A stretch of DNA of 64,000 bases from Bacillus sp. FJAT-28004 (GCF_001280845.1 NZ_LGHP01000001.1:2715769-2779768), one strand, 5' to 3'. Shown: positions 27,430-36,190, numbered from the stretch's first letter. Notes: generated by a model not told the origin, from the letters alone. Numbers and translations are program-made.

Positions 27430-29082
27430 TTAGCTTATTTCCAACCAATCTAACCACTTTTGAGCAATACTGAGCCTAATTTGAGTGCTTCGTTCGGAAT
27501 ACCAGCACATTCCTTCCTGCCATTCAGGACTTGAGGAGAATCGAATACCTGTAATTTCCTCAAGCGCCCCCAAGCGTGCTCCGAAGGTAGAAACACTTTT
27601 ATTTATCGCATCACTCTTTAGAGCTGAAATGATTGGTTTTACGAAGCTACTACTCTTAATTTTTGACGCAAGATTAAGGGAACAATACACAATATCTGAA
27701 TCTCCATCAGAAAAAAGTGCTATTAAATCACCAGATATCGGCTCCCACAGATCCGGACATTTACTCAGTGTGTATAGAGCTCCCATCCTGACGTAACTGT
27801 TTGAATCCATTAATAACTGACTCATTTGGCTACTTTCTACGTGTTGGGGACTGGAAGACAACAGAACAATAGCCGTTGTACGGATACGATATGAAGAATG
27901 TCGTAATAATTCTTGCACAAATTTAACTAATTTTTTGGGAATATTCTCTGAAAAAAAAGATAACAATGCCTCCGTTACCAATTCTTCATCATATCCTTTA
28001 ATCGTCTCTAACCGTTCTTCAACAGTTTTTTGTTTCCAACTATTCCAGCGAGAGAATGGAGTTTCCGTATAATATGGTTTTGGTTCGGGAGCTGAATTTA
28101 TCGCCGCTGAAACGTCGACTAAACCAGAACGCAACTCTACCCAACTGGGAAGAAATAAACCACTATTTATCATCACTGATTTTACTTGAAATGCTGACCA
28201 GTCTGGATGAGCTTCCCAGATACAAGCTGCGGTGCCTAAAATGATTGGTCCAGCAAATGATGTTCCTTCGGTACGTGCATAATCCCTAGGTAGTTCATCT
28301 ATTGTTGCCGTATAATGATTCATACGCTCTTCTTCTGATTGGAACGGCATTGGCAGAACAATGTTTTCAGCTTGAGCCACTATCTCAGGAACCCATTTAT
28401 TCTCAAACGTGAAGCCTCTACAGCTATGATAGGTAGAGGAATGTATCATTTCTCCATCATGTGGAACAACAACTCCTCCGACAGATAAAACTGACGGGGA
28501 AGCCGCTGGTCCATTACAAGTTAATTCAAGCGTATTTCCTACTGCTGACACCACCAAAAGCCCATCACTAACTAATTCTTCACAAAGTATTCGCACAGGG
28601 TCTGCTTGCCAGGGGAGTAATCCGGTATCTCGTGAGGAAGTAACGGTCAACACTACTCCTCGAATATTGTATTTGCGCCAATTTTCTTTTAGCCAAATTA
28701 ATGCTCCCCCAAACTTTGATTCTATTTCCTCAGAGGTATTAAATCCACCAGTCTCAAGAAGGTATAGATTTGCTTCTGGTGCAGCGCCGGAATAATAACC
28801 ATTGGAAAGATTACCTGAACCGGCAGCAGCTGCAGCGGCCCAAAGCCCATGCAAACCTTTATTCCAATGTTCCTGCTCCTTATTTGCGACCATTATGGTT
28901 GGTACAGGGCTGACTTCTGCGGTTTTTACTAAGAAAGTTCTGCGTCCTACATCGGATGAAATGTCAGGATGATGAGGGAATCGACCGTCAATAATTGCGA
29001 TGTTAATATTCTTCCCCGTAAGATTACGAGGTATTTTAAGGAAGTCTCTAATTGATGTCCACGCCAACACACTCCACCTCAC
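27430..29082 (-). CDS. Intracellular subtilase (S8) with HEAT-like C-terminus
   Basis: The 550-residue protein has a subtilisin-type serine protease domain with a complete catalytic set: Asp32 (NIAIIDG), His78 (KGLHGLWAAAA), oxyanion Asn183 (SAVGNT) and Ser275 (EGTSFAGP). There is neither a signal peptide nor a propeptide, so it should act in the cytoplasm. Residues 360-550 form repeated helix pairs (HSSYRIRTTAIVLLSS, MDSNSYVRMGALYTLSK), a HEAT-like scaffold for target recognition. The stop lies in AAGCTAAC, like a core arm. The start may be the GTG at 29082 or a TTG at 29067 with AGGTGG upstream. Confidence 0.85.
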   Translation of the reverse strand: MRWSVLAWTSIRDFLKIPRNLTGKNINIAIIDGRFPHHPDISSDVGRRTFLVKTAEVSPVPTIMVANKEQEHWNKGLHGLWAAAAAAGSGNLSNGYYSGAAPEANLYLLETGGFNTSEEIESKFGGALIWLKENWRKYNIRGVVLTVTSSRDTGLLPWQADPVRILCEELVSDGLLVVSAVGNTLELTCNGPAASPSVLSVGGVVVPHDGEMIHSSTYHSCRGFTFENKWVPEIVAQAENIVLPMPFQSEEERMNHYTATIDELPRDYARTEGTSFAGPIILGTAACIWEAHPDWSAFQVKSVMINSGLFLPSWVELRSGLVDVSAAINSAPEPKPYYTETPFSRWNSWKQKTVEERLETIKGYDEELVTEALLSFFSENIPKKLVKFVQELLRHSSYRIRTTAIVLLSSSPQHVESSQMSQLLMDSNSYVRMGALYTLSKCPDLWEPISGDLIALFSDGDSDIVYCSLNLASKIKSSSFVKPIISALKSDAINKSVSTFGARLGALEEITGIRFSSSPEWQEGMCWYSERSTQIRLSIAQKWLDWLEIS

Positions 29083-29092
29083 AATATTATTT

Positions 29093-29185
29093 GAAGATTA
29101 CTGCCCTTAGTTTGATAAACAATAAGGAGCAGCTGCCGCGACAAACTACTCTTCATTGTTAAACTAAAGTACCCGTTAGCTTAAT
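29093..29185. repeat. Cassette joint, class A
   Basis: Core 1 is short (ACTGCCCTTAGTTTGAT). The hairpin is GGAGCAGCTGCCGCGAC, and core 2 is TTAAACTAAAGTACCC followed by GTTAGCTTAAT. Confidence 0.7.
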
Positions 29186-29230
29186 GATTTAGCAAATTTC
29201 CTTACACCAAAAGAACCCTTTTCGAACGAG
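29176..29230 (-). pseudogene. 3' remnant of a lost cassette gene
   Basis: Read leftward, the frame ends KGSFGVRKFAKSLS and stops on the TAA inside the core arm. A second remnant of the same gene is at 37490-37545 (KGSFGGKKFANSLS). Only the last 18 or so codons survive. Confidence 0.5.
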
Positions 29231-29382
29231 GTATTGAACCGAGCGTATGTACCTCGAAGGATATTCCTATTTCGTATCTACACTAATGTTTTCTCACAGC
29301 CCACTGCAATTTTCCTCAATACAAAAAGGTTCCGGGTTTCCGGAACCTTAAGGAAAAGTACAATACTCACATGTGGTTTTCA

Positions 29383-29814
29383 TTACTCTGAATTCTTAAT
29401 CGCTTCTCGTAAGTCTTTTGCCAGATTACCATTAATAATTTCATGACCTAAATGTATTTTTTTATCATCTAAAAAATCAAAACCTTTTTGTTTCTTTGTA
29501 GGAGTTAAAGAATAACCTTCTTCCCTATCCCATGAGTATATAACTTTTTTTCCCCCTTTTATCGCTTTTTCATAGCCTTTTACTCCTAAATACTTCTCAA
29601 GCGGAGAGATGTCGTTTTCCACGGGAGTTAGAGAATGGCATTTCTGAAATACATATTCAAGCGCTGACTCAATTTGTTCCTCGCTGTTAGGAATTTCAAC
29701 CTCCTTCACTACATCAATGTTTGCAATAATTCCTCCCCACTTATTAATAATTCCGTTAGCAATCATAATAATTCTTTTACCGTAAACATAAATATCAACT
29801 TGTTTGTACTCCAT
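29383..29814 (-). CDS. CdiI-like immunity protein
   Basis: The C-terminal block SPLEKYLGVKGYEKAIKGGK, then YSLTPTKKQKGFDFLDDKKI, is typical of contact-dependent growth inhibition immunity proteins. A relative lies at 63359-63784. Such proteins bind and block the toxic tip of a delivered toxin. The start is set at MEYKQVDIYVYG with GAGGAAA upstream, giving 143 residues. No toxin gene is nearby. Confidence 0.8.
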   Translation of the reverse strand: MEYKQVDIYVYGKRIIMIANGIINKWGGIIANIDVVKEVEIPNSEEQIESALEYVFQKCHSLTPVENDISPLEKYLGVKGYEKAIKGGKKVIYSWDREEGYSLTPTKKQKGFDFLDDKKIHLGHEIINGNLAKDLREAIKNSE

Positions 29815-29848
29815 ATTGATTTTCCTCATTTCAAAATATGATACACGA

Positions 29849-29936
29849 CCATAACGCCTATTTCTGCTGGGTCATTCAGCTGCGGATCGCAAACTACTCA
29901 ATGGTGCGTTGAACTAATGTCTCCCGTTAGCTCAAT
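29849..29936. repeat. Cassette joint
   Basis: Begins ATAACGCC, ends TTGAACTAATGTCTCC and GTTAGCTCAAT. The hairpin region TTCAGCTGCGGATCGCAAAC is a diverged class A. TAACG and CGTTAG are inverted at the two edges. Confidence 0.75.
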
Positions 29937-29971
29937 GATTCATGTCAGCATTTAAATACCGAAATCCCACT

Positions 29972-30958
29972 TCATTTATCCGATAACGGCCCGGCTTCCC
30001 CGGCCAGCAGCTTCAAATTCTTCTCGATCTCACCGTCAATCGCCGATCCCCAACCGTCAGGAATTTGCGGTTTATTAATGAGGTGGAGCATGGTGGATAT
30101 GTCGGCAAGCTTGGACAGCGCATACCACTCCTCGGGCAAAGGCTCTCTCGCCTTACGGTTGTAGCCTTCCTCGAATGCGGCAATGGTATCTGCGCCGATA
30201 TAGCGCTCGACTTGCGTCCTTGTCCTGAAGAATTTGCCTATGTCATAAAAGACAGGCGCCGCGAAACAGTACTCGTAGTCGATGAAACAAGGCTCCAATG
30301 AAGGCGTGACCATAATATTGGAGAAAATGAAATCGCCATGCGAGAACACATGCTTGTCTGCAATCCTCTCTAACAATGCGGCGTGATTCGCCAGGAATTG
30401 CATGCACTTCTCTTTCGTTGAAGGTTGAATGTGGGTTCCTGCAAGGCCGTTTAGCAAGGTGTAATATTGGCTCGCGAAGGATTCAAGCTGTTCCGCGATC
30501 TGCAAATGCTCGTCTAACAGCGCCATATGCGAATATTCGGTTTGATGCAGCAAGGCAAGTGAGCTGCCGATTCGATGCACGACATGGTCGGGACATCCCT
30601 CGTTCTCGGCAATAAAGTCCCCTAGTGTCGAGCCTTCAATAAACACCATGATTAGGTAAGAAAAAGGGATAATCTGCTTGCTATCATCGAAGAAGAAAAT
30701 CTCAGGGGTGCGAATCTTTGCTTTTGCATACTGATAGGCTGCCGCCTCAATCCCGCTGTGGTCGTTGTTAGCGGGATAAATCCTTAACACATACTTGCTG
30801 CCGTTGTCTGTCCGTAAGGCATAATTGCTGGTGCTCATGCCTTTCGTCAAGGGCGAGACTTGGGTAATGCTCGCCTTGGGGTCGAAAGCGGCGAACAGCC
30901 TTCTGACCATGTCTTCGTTAACCGCTTGAAAATCAAACAGTCTAGCCGAGTCTATCAC
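29972..30958 (-). CDS. APH/choline-kinase-like phosphotransferase
   Basis: A protein-kinase-like fold enzyme of 328 residues. It has GMSTSNYALRTDNGSKYVLR in the N-lobe, the catalytic HGDFIFSNIM, and a metal-binding IDYEYC in place of the usual IDWE. The substrate is uncertain (aminoglycoside, homoserine, choline-type or other small molecule). The GTG start has AGGAGG upstream and overlaps the TGA of a 25-codon frame, suggesting coupling. GC is higher than in neighbouring cassettes, so a recent foreign origin is likely. Confidence 0.88.
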   Translation of the reverse strand: MIDSARLFDFQAVNEDMVRRLFAAFDPKASITQVSPLTKGMSTSNYALRTDNGSKYVLRIYPANNDHSGIEAAAYQYAKAKIRTPEIFFFDDSKQIIPFSYLIMVFIEGSTLGDFIAENEGCPDHVVHRIGSSLALLHQTEYSHMALLDEHLQIAEQLESFASQYYTLLNGLAGTHIQPSTKEKCMQFLANHAALLERIADKHVFSHGDFIFSNIMVTPSLEPCFIDYEYCFAAPVFYDIGKFFRTRTQVERYIGADTIAAFEEGYNRKAREPLPEEWYALSKLADISTMLHLINKPQIPDGWGSAIDGEIEKNLKLLAGEAGPLSDK

Positions 30959-31112
30959 CGTAGCCCGCCTCCTAGTCGAATTCTAGGGTCAAATTCATTA
31001 ACAAATTCTCTAATAGCTAAAAAATCACTCATATATTCCTTGGACAACTTTTTTTTATTAATAACTACCAACCCCCAATGCAAATATTATTCTGAATTTA
31101 ATGGTACCACAT

Positions 31113-31206
31113 ATTGGAACTATCCTGCCCGTTAACTTAATGAAGAAAAGAGCAGCTGCCGTAGCAAACTGCTCTTGTCGAACTATCGTTCTCCGTTAGT
31201 GTAATC
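31113..31206. repeat. Cassette joint, class A
   Basis: Core 1 (TGGAACTATC, CTGCCC, GTTAACTTAAT), hairpin AGAGCAGCTGCCGTAGC, core 2 (TCGAACTATC, GTTCTCC, GTTAGTGTAAT). Confidence 0.85.
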
Positions 31207-31207
31207 A

Positions 31208-31408
31208 TTAATGTTCAAACTCATAAGAATCGATTTCCACTATTTCTTTTACATCGCAATAAGCTATGTAGACAGGTTGCCTTCCGATTTCGATCCAAAG
31301 TGAATAAATTACAGTACCCAACCGTTTAATATCCGTTAATTCCCCAGCTATTTTAAATCCATTTTCGTAAATAAATCTGTAATGTTTACCTACTTCAATG
31401 TTCACCAT
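31208..31408 (-). CDS. Small cassette protein, 66 aa
   Basis: MVNIEVGKHYRFIYENGFKI, then a beta-rich remainder ending EIDSYEFEH. It looks like a small SH3-like or OB-like barrel, soluble, without signal peptide. The family is unknown. Confidence 0.6.
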   Translation of the reverse strand: MVNIEVGKHYRFIYENGFKIAGELTDIKRLGTVIYSLWIEIGRQPVYIAYCDVKEIVEIDSYEFEH

Positions 31409-31426
31409 AACTTAAGCCACCTTTGT

Positions 31427-31450
31427 GTTCTTGTTTCCCGTTAGCGTAAT
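31427..31450. repeat. Single core site
   Basis: TTCTTGTTTCCC followed by GTTAGCGTAAT; no hairpin or partner core is visible. Confidence 0.55.
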
Positions 31451-31535
31451 GAAAAAAGTTAATATTCCTCGTAATGCCCCTCCCGAAGCGCGAAGATGGT
31501 GTTATAGGAAGTCAGCGTCTTCATCGAGTCCTCAT

Positions 31536-32558
31536 TTAAAAAGATGTGAGTCTGTATCCCGAATTTATAAGAGTTTTTTCTATCTCTTTATCTACCTTAG
31601 CTTTGGTTGTATAGAAACCAAAAATCTTTAATGTTTTAGGAAGTGGTTCATTGATCAGAGAATTGAAATCAATATCGGTTTTATAAATTCTTATTTGGTT
31701 TATTGACCTTAAATTCTCAAGTCCAGTCAAGCTATTTAATTGTTTGCAGTTTAATAATTTCAAATCCACTAGTTTATTAAGATTAATTTGCAAGTTAATT
31801 TTGAAAATTTGTATCTGATCTTCTATTAACAAATTGCGAAGTCCCATAAATCGATTCAAACTGTCTAAATCACTTAATCCTTTAACTCTTATTATTTCAA
31901 GGGTTTCAATATAATTTTCCTTGATTTCATTTATATTTTCCCTGCCACCAAGAATTATTTTAAGTGTTTTAAGTTTTTTTAGTCTGTTTACAAAACTCAA
32001 TGAAGAACCACTTATAGAATTCAACGATAAGAACTCTAAGTTTACTACATCTCCAATTGAATCTATGTTCCTGGTCTTTCCACTGATGATTAGTGCATTT
32101 AATTCCCTGTATTCTTTCAGGTAATCAAGGTTAATCGATTTCTTTGTACCAGAAATTATGAGAACTCTTAGCATCTTGAAGTTCTCAGATTTTAAAATTT
32201 CAGGGTTATCCAAATTGAAGATGTCGATACTGACCATCTTAAGCTCTTTCAACGATGTTATAGCTTCCAAGTTCTCTGCATCCTGTAAACAGTCAATATA
32301 TAGAGATTTGACATTTGGAATCTTTAATAGTTCATTACAATTAAAGGTGGAGTTGTAATGACCAAAAAACCGTATAGCAAAACTATCATCATATTTAATG
32401 CATAGCTCATTAAGCTCATCTAAAAGAAGTGAGTTATAGTTTGCTTCAGAGAATTGGACTATTACATGACTCCCCGTCTGAAGCTCATTAGAAATTAACT
32501 CTTTATCAATTATTTCAGGATCATTGATTCGAACTTGTCGCTTTAAGAAGTTAATCAT
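31536..32558 (-). CDS. Leucine-rich-repeat protein
   Basis: The start is set at MINFLKRQVRIND because AGGGGAG stands 5 nt upstream; a longer frame would run through a core site. The 340-residue protein has about ten irregular LRR-like units (LKELKMVSIDIFNLDN, NLEFLSLNSISGSSLSFVN, LKKLKTLKIILGG), giving a curved protein-binding surface. No signal peptide is present, so it is cytoplasmic. A recognition or immunity role is inferred from the array context. Confidence 0.75.
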   Translation of the reverse strand: MINFLKRQVRINDPEIIDKELISNELQTGSHVIVQFSEANYNSLLLDELNELCIKYDDSFAIRFFGHYNSTFNCNELLKIPNVKSLYIDCLQDAENLEAITSLKELKMVSIDIFNLDNPEILKSENFKMLRVLIISGTKKSINLDYLKEYRELNALIISGKTRNIDSIGDVVNLEFLSLNSISGSSLSFVNRLKKLKTLKIILGGRENINEIKENYIETLEIIRVKGLSDLDSLNRFMGLRNLLIEDQIQIFKINLQINLNKLVDLKLLNCKQLNSLTGLENLRSINQIRIYKTDIDFNSLINEPLPKTLKIFGFYTTKAKVDKEIEKTLINSGYRLTSF

Positions 32559-32606
32559 ATTAACTCCCCTAAAAAGTATTTTAATTCTGATTTGCGTTGA
32601 TTTCCT

Positions 32607-32690
32607 ATAACGTCTTATTCCGAACTTCACAAATTCTCCGTAACTGAAGTATTCGTGAAGTGATTGAACTATCCTGCCCGTTAGCGTAAT
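32607..32690. repeat. Cassette joint, class C
   Basis: Starts ATAACGTC. The hairpin CTTCAC ... GTGAAG is unrelated in sequence to class A. It ends in core TTGAACTATC, CTGCCC, GTTAGCGTAAT. Related joints lie at 35864, 55761 and 60565. Confidence 0.75.
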
Positions 32691-32697
32691 AGCGAGA

Positions 32698-32862
32698 TCA
32701 CTTTTTTTTTCCTTCATAGATAAAACCAAAGACCGAAATAAAAAATCCTGCGATGAGTAAAAAAAACTCCGCACCACCAAGACTGCCCATTGGATAAGCT
32801 ATGAAAATGCCCGCAAAAATCATCATGCTAATACCTAATAACATTATTTTTATTGATCTCAC
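32698..32862 (-). CDS. Tiny cassette membrane protein, 54 aa
   Basis: A GTG start follows GGAGG by 7 nt. The product has two hydrophobic helices (IMLLGISMMIFAGIFIAYP and FFLLIAGFFISVFGF) and a basic end (EGKKK). The joints at both sides leave room for this gene only. Confidence 0.65.
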   Translation of the reverse strand: MRSIKIMLLGISMMIFAGIFIAYPMGSLGGAEFFLLIAGFFISVFGFIYEGKKK

Positions 32863-32930
32863 TGTTTGGCCTCCGTTCTGTAGATTGGATTAGTTCTTAC
32901 TAACGATTTAGACGATCATCACGAGCAGTT

Positions 32931-33030
32931 GTTGCATTAATCTCCCAATTAGCTCAATAAAATGAGCAGGCCACCGCAGTGCCTGCTCATCCATGTATAT
33001 TATTCAACTAACGTTACCCGTTAGCTTAAT
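32931..33030. repeat. Cassette joint, hairpin class B
   Basis: Core 1 (TTGCATTAATC, TCCCAA, TTAGCTCAAT), stem GAGCAGG/CCTGCTC, core 2 (TTCAACTAACG, TTACC, CGTTAGCTTAAT). Confidence 0.8.
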
Positions 33031-33380
33031 GAATCGTCTTCCTCGAACCCCCCTTCAATTTCTCTTAAATTATTCTTAATCGTTATATACCTTTGCGATC
33101 CTAGTAATAATTCACTATAACAATACATGTATTGTAGGTGATACCTCATATCAAATTTATTTTTGTGATATTTCAATAAATGATCTACATAGTCCGTAAA
33201 GAAGAATAAAATATCCTTTGAACGTTTATTGAACTTAATGGTATTCAAATAATTTGATAATTCATTTAGTTTCTTATGAGTATAGACTAAAATACTTTGA
33301 ATATCTTCTTCCGGTAGCGATTCATACGCTTCTGTTCTTGCTTGCCAATGATCTTCAAAGACTTCTTTATTTTCATGCAA
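33021..33380 (-). CDS. Cassette protein, about 119 aa, unknown
   Basis: A helical, Tyr/Asn-rich soluble protein (TDYVDHLLKYHKNKFDMRYH). The last two codons and TAA stop (Leu-Ser-stop) are supplied by the core arm. The N-terminus is uncertain. The TTG at 33380 has no ribosome binding site, and the open frame continues about 30 codons upstream without a start, so a 5' frameshift is possible. Confidence 0.5.
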   Translation of the reverse strand: MHENKEVFEDHWQARTEAYESLPEEDIQSILVYTHKKLNELSNYLNTIKFNKRSKDILFFFTDYVDHLLKYHKNKFDMRYHLQYMYCYSELLLGSQRYITIKNNLREIEGGFEEDDSLS

Positions 33381-33546
33381 AATGACATGTATTGGTTTGA
33401 GTAATTCTAATTCATGTTTAAGTCGTCGAGTCTTGAATAGGTTTCTGATTTTTTAAAATATGAGACATTCCTCATGGATAACGTCATAAGAGTCGCTGTA
33501 CTCAGCATACTTCCTTCTAATTACGAAGACGAATTTTATTTTTTTC

Positions 33547-33641
33547 GCATAACTGCCAGTTAGCTTAATAAAATGAGCAGGCCACCTCAGCGCCTGCTCA
33601 TCCATATGAATTATTCAACTATCGTTCCAGGTTAGTTTAAT
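33547..33641. repeat. Cassette joint, hairpin class B
   Basis: Core 1 (GCATAA, CTGCCA, GTTAGCTTAAT), stem GAGCAGG/CCTGCTC, core 2 (TTCAACTATC, GTTCCAG, GTTAGTTTAAT). Confidence 0.8.
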
Positions 33642-34017
33642 GTTCTGTTAGATATTTCTTTGCTTTTTCAATATCCTGTGTTTGCAGAACAACTCCATCT
33701 TTATTAAGTATAAGATACGTAGGGAATTTTTTTACTCCCAGAGCATCTGCCCATTGTTTAATTCTCTCTTGGTTATAATCCCATAGTTGAACTTGAAATC
33801 CTTTTTGCAAATCTGGTAAGGAGTTCTGAAAAAGATTTAGTTCATCCCCTAATTTCCTAACATCTTCTTGGTAATAAAAAACGTGTAGGGAATTTTTCCA
33901 TTCCTTTGCAGGCAATAAATTCTGAACCACTTCATCTTTGCTTGGATTACATCCAGCAAGTAATAAGCAAGTGCCGAATAAAATCAAGACTACAAAGTAT
34001 TTTCTAAACAATAACAA
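33637..34017 (-). CDS. Thioredoxin-like lipoprotein
   Basis: A lipobox (LLAGC) follows a hydrophobic signal. The 100-residue mature part has a thioredoxin-fold pattern (LHVFYYQEDVRKLGDELN, LGVKKFPTYLILNKDG) with the cis-Pro loop but no CXXC. It is therefore unlikely to be a dithiol oxidoreductase and may be a binding or docking protein on the cell surface. The TAA stop lies in the core arm. Confidence 0.75.
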   Translation of the reverse strand: MLLFRKYFVVLILFGTCLLLAGCNPSKDEVVQNLLPAKEWKNSLHVFYYQEDVRKLGDELNLFQNSLPDLQKGFQVQLWDYNQERIKQWADALGVKKFPTYLILNKDGVVLQTQDIEKAKKYLTEH

Positions 34018-34067
34018 ACACCTCCAAATATCTATACTTAATTATCAGGAAAATGATGCACCAACTT

Positions 34068-34155
34068 TTGCGTTATCCTGCCCGTTAGTTGAGAAAACGG
34101 CAACCATGGACTTGGCTGCCGTTTCTTCGCGTTTAATAAGCTATCGTTCCCGTTG
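34068..34155. repeat. Cassette joint, own hairpin
   Basis: Core 1 (TGCGTTATC, CTGCCC, GTTAGTTGAG), hairpin AACGGCAACC ... GGCTGCCGTT, core 2 (TAAGCTATC, GTTCCC, GTTGCTTATA). Confidence 0.75.
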
Positions 34156-34188
34156 CTTATATCGAATTTCTTTTGTATCAAACAAACT

Positions 34189-34605
34189 TCAATGTATATT
34201 AATAAATCTGTCGTATAATCCATATTCCATTTCCTTAATCTTAATTCCCATTTCGCCCACTTCTTCAATTCCCCGTATGTTAAATAAATGTTGTGATGTT
34301 TGAGTCATTCCAATACATGAAAATCCCCAGTCTTCATTTTGAAGTGCGCTTCTAAGTTGATCTCTGGTCTTTAAATGAGGGTAATACGACATCATTACAT
34401 CATTCGATTTTCTGCTTTGTATTACTTCAGCCATTATTGTAAATTGATTATTTCTTAGAAAGTATTCAATCGTCTCTTCATCGTATGCCTCTAAAAAAAT
34501 CAAAACAATTTGGGCATTTATTAGCTTTTCCAAAATATACAGAGGGTCATAATTTAAAAGCTTGAAATACGGTGGTTCCTTTATTACTTTCGGTAATTGT
34601 TCCAT
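34189..34605 (-). CDS. Cassette protein, 138 aa, unknown
   Basis: The ATG encoding MEQLPKVIKEPPYFK is chosen for the GAGG nine bases upstream. The protein is mixed alpha/beta and soluble. Hydrophobic strand IVLIFLEAY is followed by a charged helix. The family is unknown. Confidence 0.6.
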   Translation of the reverse strand: MEQLPKVIKEPPYFKLLNYDPLYILEKLINAQIVLIFLEAYDEETIEYFLRNNQFTIMAEVIQSRKSNDVMMSYYPHLKTRDQLRSALQNEDWGFSCIGMTQTSQHLFNIRGIEEVGEMGIKIKEMEYGLYDRFINIH

Positions 34606-34656
34606 TATTTTAGTCCTCAATTATCATGAATTTATAAAATTATCTACCAGATGAGA

Positions 34657-34824
34657 TCAATCAAGCCAATGTATCTTTTCTTTTGTTTCGCCAAGTTTGC
34701 GTTTCAATTCCTCGATTTCGGCGATTAGGATTTCTTCTTCTGCTATGCGTTTGGCGCGATTTTCCTGAACGATCTGCAGCACGGTCTTTTGATTTGGAAA
34801 TGGTATCACATTACCATCGGTCAT
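34657..34824 (-). CDS. Small coiled-coil protein, 55 aa
   Basis: An ATG after AGGGGGGG starts MTDGNVIPFPNQ, followed by a continuous charged helix (AEEEILIAEIEELKRKLGET) likely to form a coiled coil. It resembles short phage or plasmid accessory proteins in size. The downstream core site is single. Confidence 0.55.
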   Translation of the reverse strand: MTDGNVIPFPNQKTVLQIVQENRAKRIAEEEILIAEIEELKRKLGETKEKIHWLD

Positions 34825-34899
34825 GCGAAACCCCCCCTGTCGTTTCATAGTTTCGAGAAGGGACTGAGTGTCAGAAACGGATCGCGAGGAGCTGTTTTT

Positions 34900-34927
34900 T
34901 TGAACTATCGTTACCCGTTAGCTCAAT
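34900..34927. repeat. Single core site
   Basis: TTGAACTATC, GTTACCC, GTTAGCTCAAT. Confidence 0.7.
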
Positions 34928-34976
34928 AGTCTTATGTTTTAATTAGAGTCGCTGCTTATAGTTGTGAGGCTTGCCG

Positions 34977-35070
34977 AACACCTAACGCAGTGACGTCCCG
35001 ACGGGCTTAGGGGGCTGGATGTGGTCACTCGCTTCTCAGAGTGACCCGGAGCGTCAATATGGTGTTAGCC
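34977..35070 (-). repeat. Classical attC-like site
   Basis: Read on the minus strand, GGCTAAC (R''-like) overlaps the stop of the nucleotidyltransferase gene. ACCAT, then ATTGACGC (L''), a hairpin core (GTCACTC ... GAGTGAC), GACGTCA (L') and GCGTTAGGT follow. GTTAGGT fits the integron R' consensus GTTRRRY exactly. The arms pair (CTAACAC with GTGTTAG). This is the closest match in the window to a textbook attC. Confidence 0.7.
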
Positions 35071-35832
35071 GAAGGAAGTTCTGGAAGCAGCCATTGCATT
35101 TAAGGCGTTCTCAAAATAGCTATATACTTCATCTGCAATTCCCAGAAACTCTTCAACAAGTACATTACTATCCAAGTAACAAGCATACAGATAATCAACT
35201 AAAGCGGAGTCAATCTCACAATAGTTTAATATGGCATTCTTCATCTTAATAATGTCATCTTGCCATACACCTGTATCTTCTAAAACCAAAGAGTATAATG
35301 CACGAATTAATCTCTTAGAGTAACCTTTAATATATCTAGTTTTCATTGTGTTATCACTAGCATTAGAAAGTAAACTATGTATACGATCTACTTCCTCCTT
35401 GGTCTCTGTATTTAAGTCTAAAATGAACTCTGGAGAAATAATTATCGGTGGTACTTTTTCACCAACGTCATGACCATATATGCAAACACAAATTATCTTT
35501 ACCCAAAAACCCCACTCATTTGGTTTACTTAATACATCGTCAATCGAGCAAATTATCGTATCAATCTTAGTTACTACTGGATATTCTTCCAAAAGCCTGT
35601 CTTTAATATTTGACAATCTTTCGTAATCAATATCTTTGGGATTTACACATACAATAGTAAAGTCTGCATCTGACTTAAAAGGTTTAGCAGTTCCTTTTGG
35701 AATCGAGCCACACATATAAATGCTATGAATCTTACCTTTAAATTCGGTAAGTATATTATCTATATACTTATCAACAAAATCCTTATATTCACTTTGTATT
35801 ACAATTCTATTTATAACTTTTTCTAATATCAT
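35065..35832 (-). CDS. Nucleotidyltransferase (ANT-like) cassette
   Basis: A 255-residue protein with the pol-beta nucleotidyltransferase signature: CGSIPKGTAKPFKSDADFTI is a GSxxxGxxxxxSDxD metal site. A C-terminal helical domain follows. Relatives adenylylate aminoglycosides or act as antitoxin-like transferases; the substrate is unknown. The gene is bounded by inverted GTTAGCCGAA(A/G)GAAGTTCT sequences at 35064 and 35850, and its TAA stop lies in the attC box. Confidence 0.8.
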   Translation of the reverse strand: MILEKVINRIVIQSEYKDFVDKYIDNILTEFKGKIHSIYMCGSIPKGTAKPFKSDADFTIVCVNPKDIDYERLSNIKDRLLEEYPVVTKIDTIICSIDDVLSKPNEWGFWVKIICVCIYGHDVGEKVPPIIISPEFILDLNTETKEEVDRIHSLLSNASDNTMKTRYIKGYSKRLIRALYSLVLEDTGVWQDDIIKMKNAILNYCEIDSALVDYLYACYLDSNVLVEEFLGIADEVYSYFENALNAMAASRTSFG

Positions 35833-35863
35833 ATAGACTCCTCCTAAACTAAGAACTTCTTTC

Positions 35864-35950
35864 GGCTAACGTCTTTTTGCGAACTTCGTAAATTCGTAAT
35901 GACTTAAGTTATTCGCGAAATCATTCAACTATCCTACCCGTTAGCTCAAT
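35864..35950. repeat. Cassette joint, class C
   Basis: Starts GGCTAACGTC. The hairpin is GCGAACTTCG ... ATTCGCGAA. It ends in core TTCAACTATC, CTACCC, GTTAGCTCAAT. Confidence 0.75.
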
Positions 35951-36073
35951 GAGCAAAAACAACAATGACGAATAACAGAGCCTTTCAAATAAAAAAAACC
36001 ACATAAGAAATGTTACGCTGTTGAAGCCGCAACTGTTATTTGTGAAGGTTTCTGATAAATCCTTTTTTCAATC

Positions 36074-36190
36074 TCAAACTTCTACGGCTACCTTGTTCGT
36101 CGTCACATGGAAGTCAGCCATCAACGAATCAACGGTGTATTCCTTGCCAGCTACGTAGTCGTCAAATCTCTCTATGTGGTATTCTCAGAA
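36074..36190 (-). pseudogene. C-terminal gene remnant
   Basis: A frame without start reads ERFDDYVAGKEYTVDSLMAD, then FHVTTNKVAVEV and a stop. It is protein-like but truncated upstream and unrecognised. It lies between a joint and the plus-strand Ltp gene. Confidence 0.35.
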
